The notes under the pieces are model-generated. The model made no database searches, was not told where the DNA came from, and saw only the letters and a list, made by a program, of their open reading frames with translations. A program made the translations under genes and the position numbers. Shown here in pieces: positions 10,840 to 21,940 of a stretch of 64,000 nt of DNA. Origin of the DNA: Collybia mongolica (taxonomy: Eukaryota; Basidiomycota; Agaricomycetes; Agaricales; Clitocybaceae); contig JAAXNY010000024.1 in the NCBI GenBank assembly GCA_013420905.1, positions 62,001 through 126,000 on the forward strand. Direction: 5' to 3'. Numbering within the stretch: position 1 is the stretch's first letter; each line of letters opens with the position of its first letter.

Positions 10840-12665
10840 CTACTTTCTAATTTTTTTGGTGGAGGGCACTTCCGAAGAGCTGGGCTCCAGAGGCCGCTTA
10901 CCAGGCTGAGGTGATAACCGTATTGGAGTGCCCTCATCTCCTGGCTGGGGGCTAATACTTCTGGCATGTAGGCGGGGAGAACGCCTGTGAGGCATTGGTG
11001 GGGGGTTGAGTGATGGTGGAACAAGCAATTGGGGACCAGTAGGCACTTCCTGTGATGTAGCCGGGGTTGCAGGAATGAGCTGCACAATTGGATTGGACGA
11101 TGCGGCTGAGGATTCAAGTGTTGATGCTGCATCCATTCCGTGTTCTGCCATTGAGTTGGGCTGTGCCACTGCCGAAGTTTGTATTGTGGCCGGAGGTGTT
11201 GTGGCTGAAGGAGGTGCTGTGGTGGCCGCAGCTGAAGGAGTTGTGGCCGAAGCGGGTGGGGTGGTGGCCGAAGGAGGTGGGGCGGTGGCCGAAGGAGGTG
11301 GGGTGGTGGCTGAAGGAGGTGGAGTGGTGGCTGAAGGAGGTGGGGTGGTGGCCGTGGGCATCCTGGTGGCCAAAGCCACCTCCGTTTCCGGTGCCATCTG
11401 AGTGGCCTGTGCAGCTTCAGTGGCCGGTTCACTATCCACATCCATGTCAGTAGCCGCTCCCGACACCATTACTGGTGGTGCTTCCGTGGCCAATATGGAG
11501 GCCTGCCTCGAGGGGCTGTCCCCCGTATCACTACTCCGCAGAAGAGGGGGGGGTTGGTTGTGAGTGTCAACCTCCCTTACCCTAGGGGTTTGGACGCCCT
11601 CAACTGATTGCTCCCTCTCATACTTTGCCTGAGCTAGCCGCGCCTTCATGCGTTGCATTGTTTTGCACTCCAACCATGCCTCCCCATCGTCAAACTCACC
11701 CCCATACTGTAGCCAAGTCTTTACCCATTCCTGTGTTTCCTGTGCTGGCCGTACATCCGTTACAATAATTGGCTGTCGGAATTCGTCGTAGCAGTTTTGC
11801 GGTTCCCGTGGCAAACCTTCCAGTGGTAATCCAAGATACTCTGCGATATCACGATAGACGACCGTTAAGGCATCAACTTGATTCTCCAGAGTTGAAATTT
11901 GTGCCATAGCATGACCAAGGAGGGAGGGGACATCTGCCAAGCCAGGTGCTCCCTCTGTACCTGCAAATAATGCCCCTATGTGAGATGAGGCAGCAACTAA
12001 GCGTCTGCTGGCCTCCACGAGTGACATGTTGGCATTTTCACGAGGAGGGACACAGCTGCAGCGGGTTTGACCGGCAGCAAAGTGTTTGTCTTGTGGCCCT
12101 GCAATGTGCATTTCAGTAAGCATTGTAGTGTGTGGAAAGGGAACAACTTACGTTTTTCCACTCGGCATTCCGTCCTCCATTGCTCTGAGGGGCTATCGTC
12201 TGTGTCTTCATCCAGCCGGGCTTTGTCCACACGTCCTTGGGCCGCTGCTTTCCCTGCTCGTTTCCGTTTCTTGGCCTGTTCCACCACTTCCTCTTGTACA
12301 TCGGAGGGATTATCTGAATCTGGTTCAGACTCTTCAAGAACCTTCTTCCTTTTCCCCCCTCTTGGGCCGCTATGGAGGCATTTCGTCTTTGCCTCATAGC
12401 ATGCAACGCACGCTCCACCCATGGCTTGTTTCTCACATGGAAGATTTCTTCGTATGCATTTTAGACACTTCTCGGCATGGTAGCGGCCTGTCCGCTGAGC
12501 TCGGCGCCGTGGCCTATTGTCAATCCGTCGCTTCTTCTGTGTCGGTTCCATCTCCCCCTCGGTTTCTCTGGCAGTGCCCTGGACATCCAGTATATCCTCT
12601 TCCTCATCCTCTGACAGCATAGCGAGCTCCTGAAATGACCGGAATGGGGCCTCATCAACCTCCAT
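10840..12665 (-). CDS. Gene B: 590-aa protein with N-terminal Zn2Cys6-type motif (2 exons)
   Basis: Exon 1 is 12665-12152 and exon 2 is 12098-10840. The 53-bp intron has a GTAAGT donor and a GCAG acceptor, and the frame continues across it. After an acidic start (about residues 15-45) and a basic KKRR stretch, cysteines at about 67, 70, 77, 86, 89 and 96 give C-X2-C-X6-C-X8-C-X2-C-X6-C, which fits the fungal binuclear zinc-cluster pattern. A second basic KRKK segment follows. A heptad-like segment occurs around residues 195-240. The middle (about 400-470) is a tandem TPPPSATT-type repeat, and the C-terminus is basic. This suggests a DNA-binding nuclear protein, but it lacks a recognised fungal transcription-factor middle domain. 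It is convergent with gene A. Confidence 0.7.
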
Positions 12666-12707
12666 GTTGGTATTTTGCCAGTGACGGGAGGGGCCAGGAC
12701 TCGCATT

Positions 12708-13208
12708 TCATGGTTGCAAACGACAAGGAGCACGGGGCTGATTGGTTCTGGCACGACCCTCATCCATGGCTCCATCAGCTCTGAATTGCCGCCTAGCACC
12801 GGCAGATTGCTTCCCAGGCGCAATGTAAATGGATCCGGAGTCGTCGGATGGCCTTTCGCCAGCCTCGGATTGCGTTGCCTCAACTGCGGATTGCTTTTGA
12901 TGCCTGCCGGATTGCCTCGTGCCGCCTTCCAAGCCCCTTCCATCACGATCGGATTGCTTCCCTCGCCTACTGGATTGCCTTGCTCCTGCTCCTAACGCCC
13001 TTCTGTCACCCATGGATATCCTCCCGCTCTCGTCGGATTGATTCCCCCTAATACCAGAATGTCGGCCACCACTGGCCGAGCAACGGCCAGGAAGTGCGGA
13101 TTGCTTTTGGTCACGGCCGGGGGGCACGGATTGCCTAGCATCGGTGTCGGATTGGTTTCGGCCATGGCTGGGGGGCACGGATTGCCTGGTATCGGCCTCG
13201 GATTGGTT
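12708..13208 (-). other. Open, repeat-coding stretch between genes B and D
   Basis: One minus-strand frame is open here and reads as degenerate units ending in Q-S (RQSG, KQSD, NQSD and so on). The DNA carries GGATTGC and CGGATTG cores and a 51-bp local period around 13125 and 13176. It may be exon material of gene D or an upstream exon of gene B. No splice arrangement I tried links it cleanly in frame, so I do not call it a separate gene. Confidence 0.4.
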
Positions 13209-13591
13209 TCAGCCATGCAATCCGATAGCCGTGGGCACCCGGCTGGCTGTTCCGAGGCCTTGTACTGGACCCTCTGTGTCTGAAATGATGAGCATGTTTG
13301 ATTTATATATATGTTCATTTGCCACTTACCTTCATGATTCCACTCCCACTCCTTTAGGATTGCTGGTAATCGCGATGCCAGGACAGGAATGGGTTGTCGC
13401 TTTACAGCCTCTTTGACAAACTCAAAAATGAACAGGTTTGTGTTGCCGACGGATCCTGTCAGCTCGGCCTTGATGCTTTTTACCTCACGCCAGATCCGGT
13501 CATATTCATTTAAAAGTGTCCCAGATTTGATTGTGGATCGGATCTTCTTGTCAAGCAAGGAGATTGCAGAAGTTTTGGTGATGTGTTGCAT
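12992..13591 (-). CDS. Gene D: unknown protein, 3' structure uncertain
   Basis: The first 87 codons (13591-13330) form a well-behaved globular N-terminus with acidic and basic helices. They are followed by a GTAAGT donor at 13329 and a plausible TTTCAG acceptor at 13280. Splicing there gives a 110-aa protein ending at 13209. Reading through without splicing gives 199 aa with a two-copy 17-residue AETNP..GNPCPPA repeat (51 bp in DNA). Both are possible, and the last part of the coordinates should be treated as tentative. It is divergent from gene C, with 189 bp between starts, so a shared promoter region is likely. No family was recognised. Confidence 0.5.
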   Translation of the reverse strand: MQHITKTSAISLLDKKIRSTIKSGTLLNEYDRIWREVKSIKAELTGSVGNTNLFIFEFVKEAVKRQPIPVLASRLPAILKEWEWNHEGKWQMNIYINQTCSSFQTQRVQYKASEQPAGCPRLSDCMAETNPRPIPGNPCPPAMAETNPTPMLGNPCPPAVTKSNPHFLAVARPVVADILVLGGINPTRAGGYPWVTEGR

Positions 13592-13780
13592 ACTGAGTTT
13601 GATGGATGAGAGGCGGCAGGGATTACAACAGCAGCTTGTGGCGGTTGAAGATAAACGGCAAGCATCAAAAGTTTTTAAAAAACACAGACATTACGTAAGT
13701 ATCACGTGACCCGTTCGGCCTCTCTACTTGCAGCCATCTGATCTCCATCATCCGATCAACTCCCTTCCTTTGCATCCAGA

Positions 13781-14375
13781 ATGAATACACCCTCTGGATA
13801 TACCACCATAGCCAATGCAGATGGGAATCCCATCATTATACCAACTTATATGATTGATGGTATATCAGTCATCATCCCAAAGTACCTGCTGCCGGCCACA
13901 AAGCATGCCCTAGCAGCAAAGAAAGTCCAACAAGGCCTGGATCTTGCATCCAGCAGAGGTGTGAGTCACCTTCTAACCTAACCTGAACTGTAACACATTA
14001 TTTACACCACTAACACAGCCATTCAATCCATCTGGAGTGTATGGCAGCATGGTGGCCAAGGGGACTGTGATGGTACCCATAGATCCAGTAAGCCTTCTCA
14101 ATATATCTACAATTTCATTCTGTTTAATGCAAAATCAGAGCCTTACAGACAGAGAAATGGTCTCTCTACATGCTGAGGCTTTGTCCATGCAACAGCAATT
14201 GGGTATCAGCTACAAAGATGCTGCCCATCGCCTCTACCTGGCTGAAGTAGAGAAGTTAAAGGCACAGGACATTACCTACAAGGCACTCAATGCTATCCGG
14301 GATGACATTTCCCAAGCCATTGCATACTGGAACTCAGTGGATAGCAAAAATGATCAAGAGGCCTCCCATAGCTGA
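13781..14375 (+). CDS. Gene C: 161-aa protein of unknown function (3 exons)
   Basis: Exons 13781-13960, 14019-14087 and 14139-14375 are all in phase 0, with GTGAGT and GTAAGC donors and CACAG and ATCAG acceptors; the introns are 58 and 51 bp. The first part contains short hydrophobic beta-like repeats. The third exon is a mostly helical, charged segment that could form a coiled coil or helical bundle. There is no signal peptide. I do not recognise the family. It belongs to the same compact gene block as A, B and D. Confidence 0.7.
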
Positions 14376-14563
14376 ACCTGTTGTATATGCACAGTAATTG
14401 TAACTACTAAATTGCACCTATGATTTATTATATTATATACTGTGGTCAAATTTTCACCTCAATTGTATGCTCCAAGGCCAACAGTCATGTGCCGAGGGTC
14501 TGTTCCATTGTGGCCGAACTTCGGCACCAATTTCAGACTGCAAAGCTAATCATCACAAGCCAA

Positions 14564-14935
14564 GTCTGTGCAAAACATGATTGACGTACGGCCACTCGGA
14601 TAGGCTGTAGGTGGCCCACTATCATTGCCGCATGGTCGAGGACTCATATGTAGTCTGTGCCGAATATGATTGCCATACGGCCACACGGATTCGGCCATGT
14701 GTGGCCCGCTAGAATTGCTGCATGGCCGAGGACTCATATGCAGTCTGTGCCGAATATGATTGCCATACGGCCACACGGATGGGGCCGTGTGTGGCCCACT
14801 ATCATTGCCGCATGGCCGAGGACTGCATGTAGTCCATGCCGAATATGAATACCGTACGGCCACGCGGAAATACATATCTATCCGTTGGGGCCGTGCGTGG
14901 TCCGCTAGAACTGCATGGTACGATTACATGTAGTT
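14564..14935 (+). repeat. ~89-bp tandem repeat, four copies plus a partial one
   Basis: The landmark GTCTGTGC/GTCCATGC recurs at 14564, 14653, 14743 and 14832 (periods 89, 90, 89). It is followed each time by an AATATGATTGCCATACGGCCACACGG-like segment and by CGCATGGCCGAGGACT. Each unit contains a GC-rich imperfect palindrome around CGGCC..GTGTGGCC. It is non-coding. Confidence 0.85.
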
Positions 14936-15847
14936 ACATATTTCTATTGTAGTGGACAATGTAGCGTCCGCGGACCGTACCATACACTACATTGTATACG
15001 CCCGCTGGACCGTATGGTACATTACATTGTAGCTTACCTACCTGACGAGGTAACCTCGGTGTATTGAATGTTGATCCCTCGCTTGACAACATTCTGCAGA
15101 CTGTAACAGTAATATCTGGGTATGTGGTTGTTCCCAGCTTTTGTCCATCGTGGAAGAACCTATTACGTGTCATGAACCGGTACCGTTGTATCCGCATGAT
15201 AACAAAATGTCGAGAACCAGAACAGACTTACCATGTACCAAGTTGGGCATACGTGACGAGGACATTGCAGCGTCCACTGGTAGTTTGGTAAACGTTCCCT
15301 ACAGAACCGTTCAGGGGGTCCAGGCACACCCCATGACCAACAACCTCCCTGGTTTGTAACGACGAATTTCTGTAGCTCTATAGGGAGGCCTTAGGTCTTC
15401 CGTCGCAAGGAAGTGTGTTTAGCACACTGCTTACCACCGTACACACTTAGGAGTCTCTGCACGACGCTGTGTGTTGAGGTACGCAGTAATTAATCCTCTA
15501 TGTGTGTCTGCTTTGAATGTTGTCAGTGCTGGAAGCGTTCTACAAACTCGTCGGTACCACCATGCCACTCCTGCATTACATGGAACCTGGAGAAAATCTA
15601 ACCTGATGGTCTCTCGGGAGATCCCCTGGTGACGACTCTCTGCCAAAACTACTTTCTAGCTGACAAGATGCGTTGCGTGGCTAAGAATGAGGAAGAACCG
15701 GAGGATTGTATTCTGAGGATGAGAACTTTTTGTAGACATGAGATATCCGCGTTCACAGACCGTTCTTTAGCTGCTTCGGCAAAGAGTTCCCATACAACAT
15801 GAGCCTCGGCCGGGTAGAGTTTGTTTGGACAATAAAGCCGCTATTCA
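14936..15847. other. No gene recognised; short inverted repeat near its start
   Basis: A 9-bp inverted repeat (GTACCATAC at 14977-14985 and GTATGGTAC at 15012-15020) and repeated CATTGTA/TACATT motifs directly follow the 89-bp array. The rest shows only short frames with no recognised motif. Confidence 0.5.
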
Positions 15848-16556
15848 TCAATAGGTCGTGTACTCTAGAGATAGTATATAGCAATGGTGTGTCGTACAGT
15901 AACGTGTTACAGATATAATAAGCATAGTAGATAAGAATAGCTTAAAATTGAAAAATAGACTAGTACGAGTGGCGCTAGGCAAAGCGGACGATGTTCGTAC
16001 AGTGTAGAGAAGACCGGAATGGGCATCCACCCTCACCCCTTGAGGCGCGAATATCTCGACAAGAACGCCTCTCTGGGGTTCCTCAACAAGTGAAGGCCTA
16101 ATGCCACTCGGGATCTCGCCCATTCTGACTGATACTCCACCGATATCGAAATTCGAGAACCCCGGCTCGAGATTAAATGCAGTTGCATCATGAACTGACA
16201 TGGTGGTCGCGCGAAGCCCAGCTTCAAGATCGCATGGAATGCAGCCAGGGAAACTGAAAGCGAAAACGCTCTTCAGAGATTGTTAGAGGGGGTGACGTTC
16301 TTGGAAGATATCGAAGGCTAATATGTACCTCTGAATATGAGTCCCCGAAGGTTGGTTGAGACGCCGTAGCTGCCAATGAGGAACGCAATGCATTGGCACG
16401 GTTCCAAGCTTCAGCCCTCTTCGCCTCCTTAATCCTCTCCTGTTCTACCACGTCCCCCTCCAGGCCATCTGCTCTCATCTTTTCTTGCGCCTCCTCCATC
16501 TTCTGCTTTGCAAGTACAATCCAGGGACTGTTGGCTTGCGGGTTGTTAGAATCCAT
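15848..16556 (-). CDS. Small conserved protein, paralogue of the gene at 44.1 kb (2 exons)
   Basis: Exon 1 is 16556-16329 and exon 2 is 16270-15848, both phase 0; the intron is 59 bp with a GTACAT donor. The start at 16556 is chosen because it aligns with the start of the paralogue; an in-frame ATG four codons upstream (16568) is possible. Residues 1-60 are a charged helix (KQKMEEAQEKM and ERIKEAKRAEAW), probably a coiled coil. The second exon has a conserved block SVHDATAFNLEP, then GEIPSG and EEP.GGVLVEIFAPQ-like residues. Relative to the paralogue, a 1-bp insertion just after IFAPQ removes the stop, so translation runs on for about 46 extra, low-complexity residues to 216 aa. The function is unknown. 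Confidence 0.65.
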
Positions 16557-16568
16557 GTTGGGTGACAT

Positions 16569-19319
16569 GGGGTAGAGATAAAAATAAGAACTGTAGTTGC
16601 GTTTTCAAGAGATTGTAGGGGAGTAGAACACGAGATAATTCCCGCTTAGATCATGAACACACGGGATTTTTCACATTTGGTGGCCAATCAATTGATCAAA
16701 AAAATAGGTATTGTCCTCGATCACGCTTGTTTTCTTCGGATCCAAGCTGAATCTTATATAAGCATTTCCTTTGTTTTATGGCCCTCCCTCAGAGTAGAAT
16801 ACAGGCACCCATGGGACGTTACAGGGGGAGAAGCACCCGACAGGAACGGAACCAGCTTCGAGAAAAATATTCCCCGACTTCAAGAATACTCCTCGTGGGA
16901 ATTGAACACAGCCGTTAGTATACATAGCACACCGTGTACCCGTGCTCTAGTATTTAAGCAACTCTGGATCACATCGCACCCACCAGCTGAACCGTGAGCT
17001 ACGCTCTGAACCCCAGTACGATTCTGGACTATCGGTTAGTGTTTAGGTATCTGTAATTGCCACAAAAGTCCAGAATTCTTGGTCAATTGAGTATGTTCCT
17101 CGGTAGTAGTAGTTCCACATGCGTCGACAAGTAATAGTTGCTAGGCTCGATTCTCGGCTAAGGAAATGGCTCGTTGCCCTGTTGTTCCTCATTCTTTGGC
17201 CTTTGTACCGAGCACATCCGGACAAATTTGACCTATTGGTATGGGCCGCGGCTGATGTACACGCTCTATCGATGGGAGTTTGGGTATAGGCAGGGACATA
17301 TTAGTCACAAGTTGAAGCGGTATTCTCTTGGAGTGGAATAATGTTAACACAGACAGGTTATATATATGACATCTGGTTTTTAGTCCAGTGCGAACATCGC
17401 GCTCTCGTAGAAAGTCGGCGAGTCTGTGTACCTGGTTAGAGTTGTGGACAATGGATGCATGTACATGTAAGGTATTCAAACATCCAGAACATAGAACGCG
17501 GGCATTAATCAATTAGTACAGTCATTCATTGAATACTAGAGGTCGAGAGCTAATTTCGCTATCCCTTCTGTGAATTTCTATTGAAAGGGCAGTTCCTGAA
17601 ACGTGTTTGTCAGTTTGAATATAATTGTGATGTTAATACATGATGGGCAGGCGACCTGAAAAAGATCAGATCAGCCGATTATGTGGAAAAGCTGCATTTA
17701 TGACGGAGGCTCAATCTATAGCTAGATCCGAGCGTACTTGCATAGGCATTGGTGTAGCGAGTCATACATCGTTCATGCAACGATCAGATGAGGAAGCGTG
17801 TATTGAGGGAAAGTATCGTGCCCCAGGTAGGTGAGTAGAATACTAGGGAAATAAATTGGATCGAGAAATGTACGGCAGAAGCTTTAAGGTGAGTGAGTCC
17901 GTGCAACGTGGTGTTACAATGATGCAGGAACTACAAAATCGGGATGGGCTCATGGTTTGTGCCCATTGGCACGCATCATCATCAAATTCTCTATTTGAGC
18001 CGATGTGCAAACATGAATAAGCAAATTGAACACGTCACGCGTCACGCGTGCATCACGTGCCATTCTCTCGTAAAAGAAAAGTCCTGGTCAGCTTCAACGA
18101 CGACGCCGATCTCGAAAATCTTCAACATTTTACGATCCGCGAACTTGCATATGGGCGATCCCACAGGTATGGGGTATGCCATGCTAATACCCTAGGACTA
18201 GTTTTTACGCTGGCGACGCAAGGGCTGACAGTTTTTCAGGAAGATCCAGGTCTGTTCGCCTCAATCATCACGACACATCACCGTCTCCGCTGTTTAGAAT
18301 TCGCCGCGCACAAGTGTCCTATCTGGCTAAGTGCCCAAGTCCCAGTCCCACCCGTTCTCGGCCACCAGTCAATCGTTCCAATCCCCGCCTTCGCATCCAT
18401 TCCTTGCAGACATCCTTGACAAGTCCTTTCATGCGCGTGGACCTGCAGAGGGGCTTTCATCTGGAACTACCCACACGCGGGCCCACGTTGCATCTTCTAT
18501 CAAAAGCACAACATACCAGAGATTCCCTACTTCCCTATTTTTCGACGCCTCCCCTCTGATCTACCAAATTAATTTTCCACTTCTTAAACGCACCGCCACT
18601 CAAGTAAAGCATCAAATATGCTCTCTCTATCGCCAAGGTTCAAGAATTGGATCACTTTCGGACGACAATAAATGTTGTAGTAGCTCAGATGCTCAATACG
18701 CGAACGCAGTTTGGAGGAGAGCGTCAAGATAATCCATATCTCATATGATAGCGGTAACGTCCATCATAGCCATAGAGCTATATGCGACGTCTGATTACAC
18801 TGCGCTCAGTATACCATGCCACGCCCGCATTCCAAATCTCGTATGGGACATCGCGCGTGCCTCCAGTAACGTTCCACGACGCGAACCTCCATAGTAGCTG
18901 CGAAAAGTCTGAAGATGGAGCAACCTCTTCCCTTTGTAATCTCAAGCACTTACATACCTCATCGAACACGTTGACCTTCTTGGTGTAGAGACCCACCTTC
19001 GCTTAGTGGAAGTCAGGCTCGTCTGTCGATGGCATAACATATATCAATTTGTGCGCATTGTGAGGTAGATGTTGTTGGTGGCGCTCTCAGCGCTGAAAAG
19101 TCGTCAACTTCAAATGCCCCTAATAATCAAAGACATCACCTGGGAAATCCTCTTTTCCTCAGATGGGCGCCACACTTTGGACCACGTGCACAAATGTGAT
19201 ATCCAGTTTCACTGCTCATATTCTAACAATAGCCACCCACAGTGAACACGATAACCCTAACTTCTTCCAGGCCTAGGTATGCAAAATAGATGCTCACAAT
19301 TGAAGAATATTAATGGACC
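16569..19319. other. No gene recognised
   Basis: Several open frames of 100-130 codons occur, the longest at 18048-18419 (+) and 18331-18732 (+). They match no family I know, are not joined by convincing splice sites and have no paralogue in the window. The ~1.3 kb before 19320 may include the promoter of the F-box gene and decayed coding DNA. Confidence 0.4.
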
Positions 19320-20819
19320 ATGTCAGAGTATTCTGATACAATGTCTAGTGAAGTGAACGAGCAAGCTTCGCAGCAGAAACCCAGAGCATCGGTTGGTCTA
19401 CCCGACGAGATCCTGAGCGATCGAGAAGAATCGGAGGTTCGAAAACGCCTCCATGACGCGAACCCTACCATATCCTCTGCAAATTCAGAGATCGTACGAC
19501 TCCATTCATCTACCCAGCCCCTCAACGAACAGTGCGCAGGCGAATTTGAGCTGACTCCGAGACTGCAGGTGGGCCTATCACCTGCAAAGAAGGTTCCACC
19601 AGAGCTCCTAGGTCTCATCTTTGAGTACTGTGCTGGCGACGACGACTACAAGATCGGAATACCTCCACACCCGGGATCACAATGTTTGACGCTGTCCCAA
19701 GTATGTTCACCGTGGAGACGGGCAGCGCTCTCGGAGCCTAGCCTGTGGAATAGAGTGTCCGTCGACTTTCCTGACAGCATTCTCCCGGATGTTCTTGAGG
19801 CGATACTGTCTCGAGCCGGAAGCGCTATCACCCTCCATTTAACAGTAGATCTCATCCCACATCGTATCTGCCACGTTCTAGTTCAATATTCCGATAAATT
19901 TAGAACTGTGGATCTCACCCTTGATCCTTCTCGACCTGCGGAACCCCTCAAGATCCCGTTTGAGCGGCTCGGGGCGTTAAAGAATCTCCGGGTGAGCGTA
20001 ATGGAAGACATGGAGTTACGAGAGGCACCACTATTATATTCAGCAATCCTTTCATTTGCAAATGCCCAAAACCTCCAGCGGTTGGACGTTCAACCAAAAT
20101 ATGATTATGCTTGTGTGGATGTTAGCATGCCTGGTTCTTTCAGCTTTCCTTGGTTCCACTTACGGCATCTGACAATATCTGCTGAGACATCCATTGTTGG
20201 AATCCTCCGCATCCTTGCGCAGTGTACACGCTTGGAATCTTGCGACATTCTGTTAGATCGCAATGAAGATCCTGGATCATTCCTTGCCACCATAGTCCTG
20301 ACGAACCTCCACTCGCTCAGGATCACATCCGTTGGAATAAACCTAGACTGGGTGTTAGACCTTTTAGTCACCCCTTCACTGCGAGTCCTGAAGATGAAGA
20401 ATTTCCACACTACGCCCGATACTCTTCTCCATTTCATTCACCGATCAGAATGCAACATCCAAATCATTGATGCCGCCCTGATGCCAAGCCTGTCGCCACA
20501 CGTCGATCAATTGATACACGCCATCCCTAGGGCTATGAAGTTAAAGTTTCGAGGGATTTACACCTTGAGCAAAGCCACCCTTGATTCTCTGAGCACAAGG
20601 GAATTGCTTCCCGACTTAGAGGTCCTCAAAGTTTTCGTTTCGTCATGTAAGTCAACTCAAGATCTTGTATCAAACCGTTGTGATCCCCGGCCCGATGATT
20701 CGCAAAAGGCGATACGCAAGTTCACTGCTTGGGTTGCCGATACGGATGTCACTGATGAGTGGCGGGAATTTCAGAGGTCGCTATCGAAGGGCGGTGCAGT
20801 TCAAGTAGAATTTATGTAA
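19320..20819 (+). CDS. F-box protein with LRR-like C-terminal region (499 aa, single exon)
   Basis: A helical N-terminus (about residues 30-80) precedes an F-box-like domain at about 90-143: KVPPELLGLIFEYC, then LSQVCSPWRRAALSEPSLWN, with the usual Pro-Pro-Glu, Cys-X2-Trp-Arg and Pro-X-Leu-Trp landmarks. The remainder is irregular leucine-rich-repeat-like sequence. F-box proteins of this type act as substrate adaptors of SCF (Skp1-Cul1) ubiquitin ligases; the substrate is unknown. It is the closest paralogue in the window of the gene at 26832-28301, sharing ASVGL..EILSD..ES and KKVP.E.LGLIF. No intron is evident. Confidence 0.85.
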   Translation: MSEYSDTMSSEVNEQASQQKPRASVGLPDEILSDREESEVRKRLHDANPTISSANSEIVRLHSSTQPLNEQCAGEFELTPRLQVGLSPAKKVPPELLGLIFEYCAGDDDYKIGIPPHPGSQCLTLSQVCSPWRRAALSEPSLWNRVSVDFPDSILPDVLEAILSRAGSAITLHLTVDLIPHRICHVLVQYSDKFRTVDLTLDPSRPAEPLKIPFERLGALKNLRVSVMEDMELREAPLLYSAILSFANAQNLQRLDVQPKYDYACVDVSMPGSFSFPWFHLRHLTISAETSIVGILRILAQCTRLESCDILLDRNEDPGSFLATIVLTNLHSLRITSVGINLDWVLDLLVTPSLRVLKMKNFHTTPDTLLHFIHRSECNIQIIDAALMPSLSPHVDQLIHAIPRAMKLKFRGIYTLSKATLDSLSTRELLPDLEVLKVFVSSCKSTQDLVSNRCDPRPDDSQKAIRKFTAWVADTDVTDEWREFQRSLSKGGAVQVEFM

Positions 20820-20821
20820 TG

Positions 20822-21940
20822 GGTATAGCGGACCAGGTACTAAAATTGGCGAAGTCGATATGGCGAGGGAACGTCCCCGCAAGGGTCATCGTAACTGCCG
20901 AAATGTAGGTAAACGTTCCCTCAACGCGCGGCTTTCCCCGTTTTACATAGTTGGAATCTGGTATATGTATGCCCCAGCACCCGCAGAATGTACCAATTTT
21001 TTAGCGTTGGTATCTGTTTCTGTAGAACCTTAGGGATGGGGTTCTCCTGTTAACTGAAGGCGGCGGGTTGGCGGCGGGTTTGAGACACAGCCTGGATCTG
21101 ATGCGATCAAACGCTAATAGTTAGTCCGCCCATCAGTTTTTGATGAGTCATAGCGAGTTCTCGGCCCGACTATCAGGTAGGGAATATACTTCAGCATGAA
21201 CAGTCACTGATTGTATTATTTGCATTTCCAGCCATTGACTGATGTTCCAGTCATTGCGTATATGGAAAACCATCGAAGGGTATGGCTTACCATGTACCAA
21301 CTATGGAAAAAGGTAAGGAAAGTGTATATATTCCTCTTTGGCTGAGTGGCGGCCAATCCCGCCAAACAATGAAGATATAGAGGTCAAGGAGTGTTGAGTT
21401 TGATTCCCAGACGAGGATATGACGCCGACCTGGAATTTTTGCTCCGTGATGGCCGCTCTCGTACGCGGCTTTTACATTATCTTCCTATTAGTGCCTAACA
21501 ACCAAAGGTCTCTATCTTTTGCACCCCATGTAATTCCCTCAATCGATGAAATGAGAATATAGAGCGTGAATTGTGCCCACTTACCCCAGCCCCGTACTTT
21601 CATTCTGTGGTTATCTAAACCTGCCCAACAGCTCTGATCGTGCATCGTACATTCAAAATTTAACGGGAACAAAATTACTCTTAACCTGAAGGTCTCCCTG
21701 GACATATGGTTACCTTGCGATTCATGGTATGTAAGAACTTATATGACATACAACGCACCGCCCCACATGTTTGCTCAACCTCGAGGCCCACGCACGCATA
21801 ACGTTTCATTGGCATTGTATAAAACAGGTCACATTCTTCTAAAACTGTGCACCAGTAACCAATTTCGCAACAGAACAACCGTATTTCTGAGACTAGTCTG
21901 TTATATTTTTTGCGAATGGAAGCTCGCACAAGAGAACTAA
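20822..21940. other. Intergenic region with one tRNA-like element
   Basis: Except for the tRNA-like element at 21332-21417, I see only short frames. A frame at 21472-21705 (-) and another at 21681-22010 (-) are not supported; the latter overlaps the last exon of the esterase in a different frame. Confidence 0.5.
21332..21417 (+). repeat. tRNA-like element, degenerate
   Basis: It begins TCCTCTTTGGCTGAGTGGC (box-A-like) and ends with GAGTTTGATTCCCAGACGAGGA, a T-arm with a slightly altered T-loop and an acceptor 3' half ACGAGGA that pairs with the 5' end. The middle cannot be folded into a normal anticodon arm. This is the same acceptor identity as the elements at 26, 30, 35, 36.9 and 41 kb. 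Confidence 0.55.

Noticed and set aside
11006..11453. Plus-strand Gly/Val-rich frames opposite gene B
   Set aside because: They are shadows of the TPPPSATT-type repeat of gene B.
18048..18732. Two overlapping plus-strand frames of 123-133 codons
   Set aside because: No family, no splice links, no paralogue in the window.
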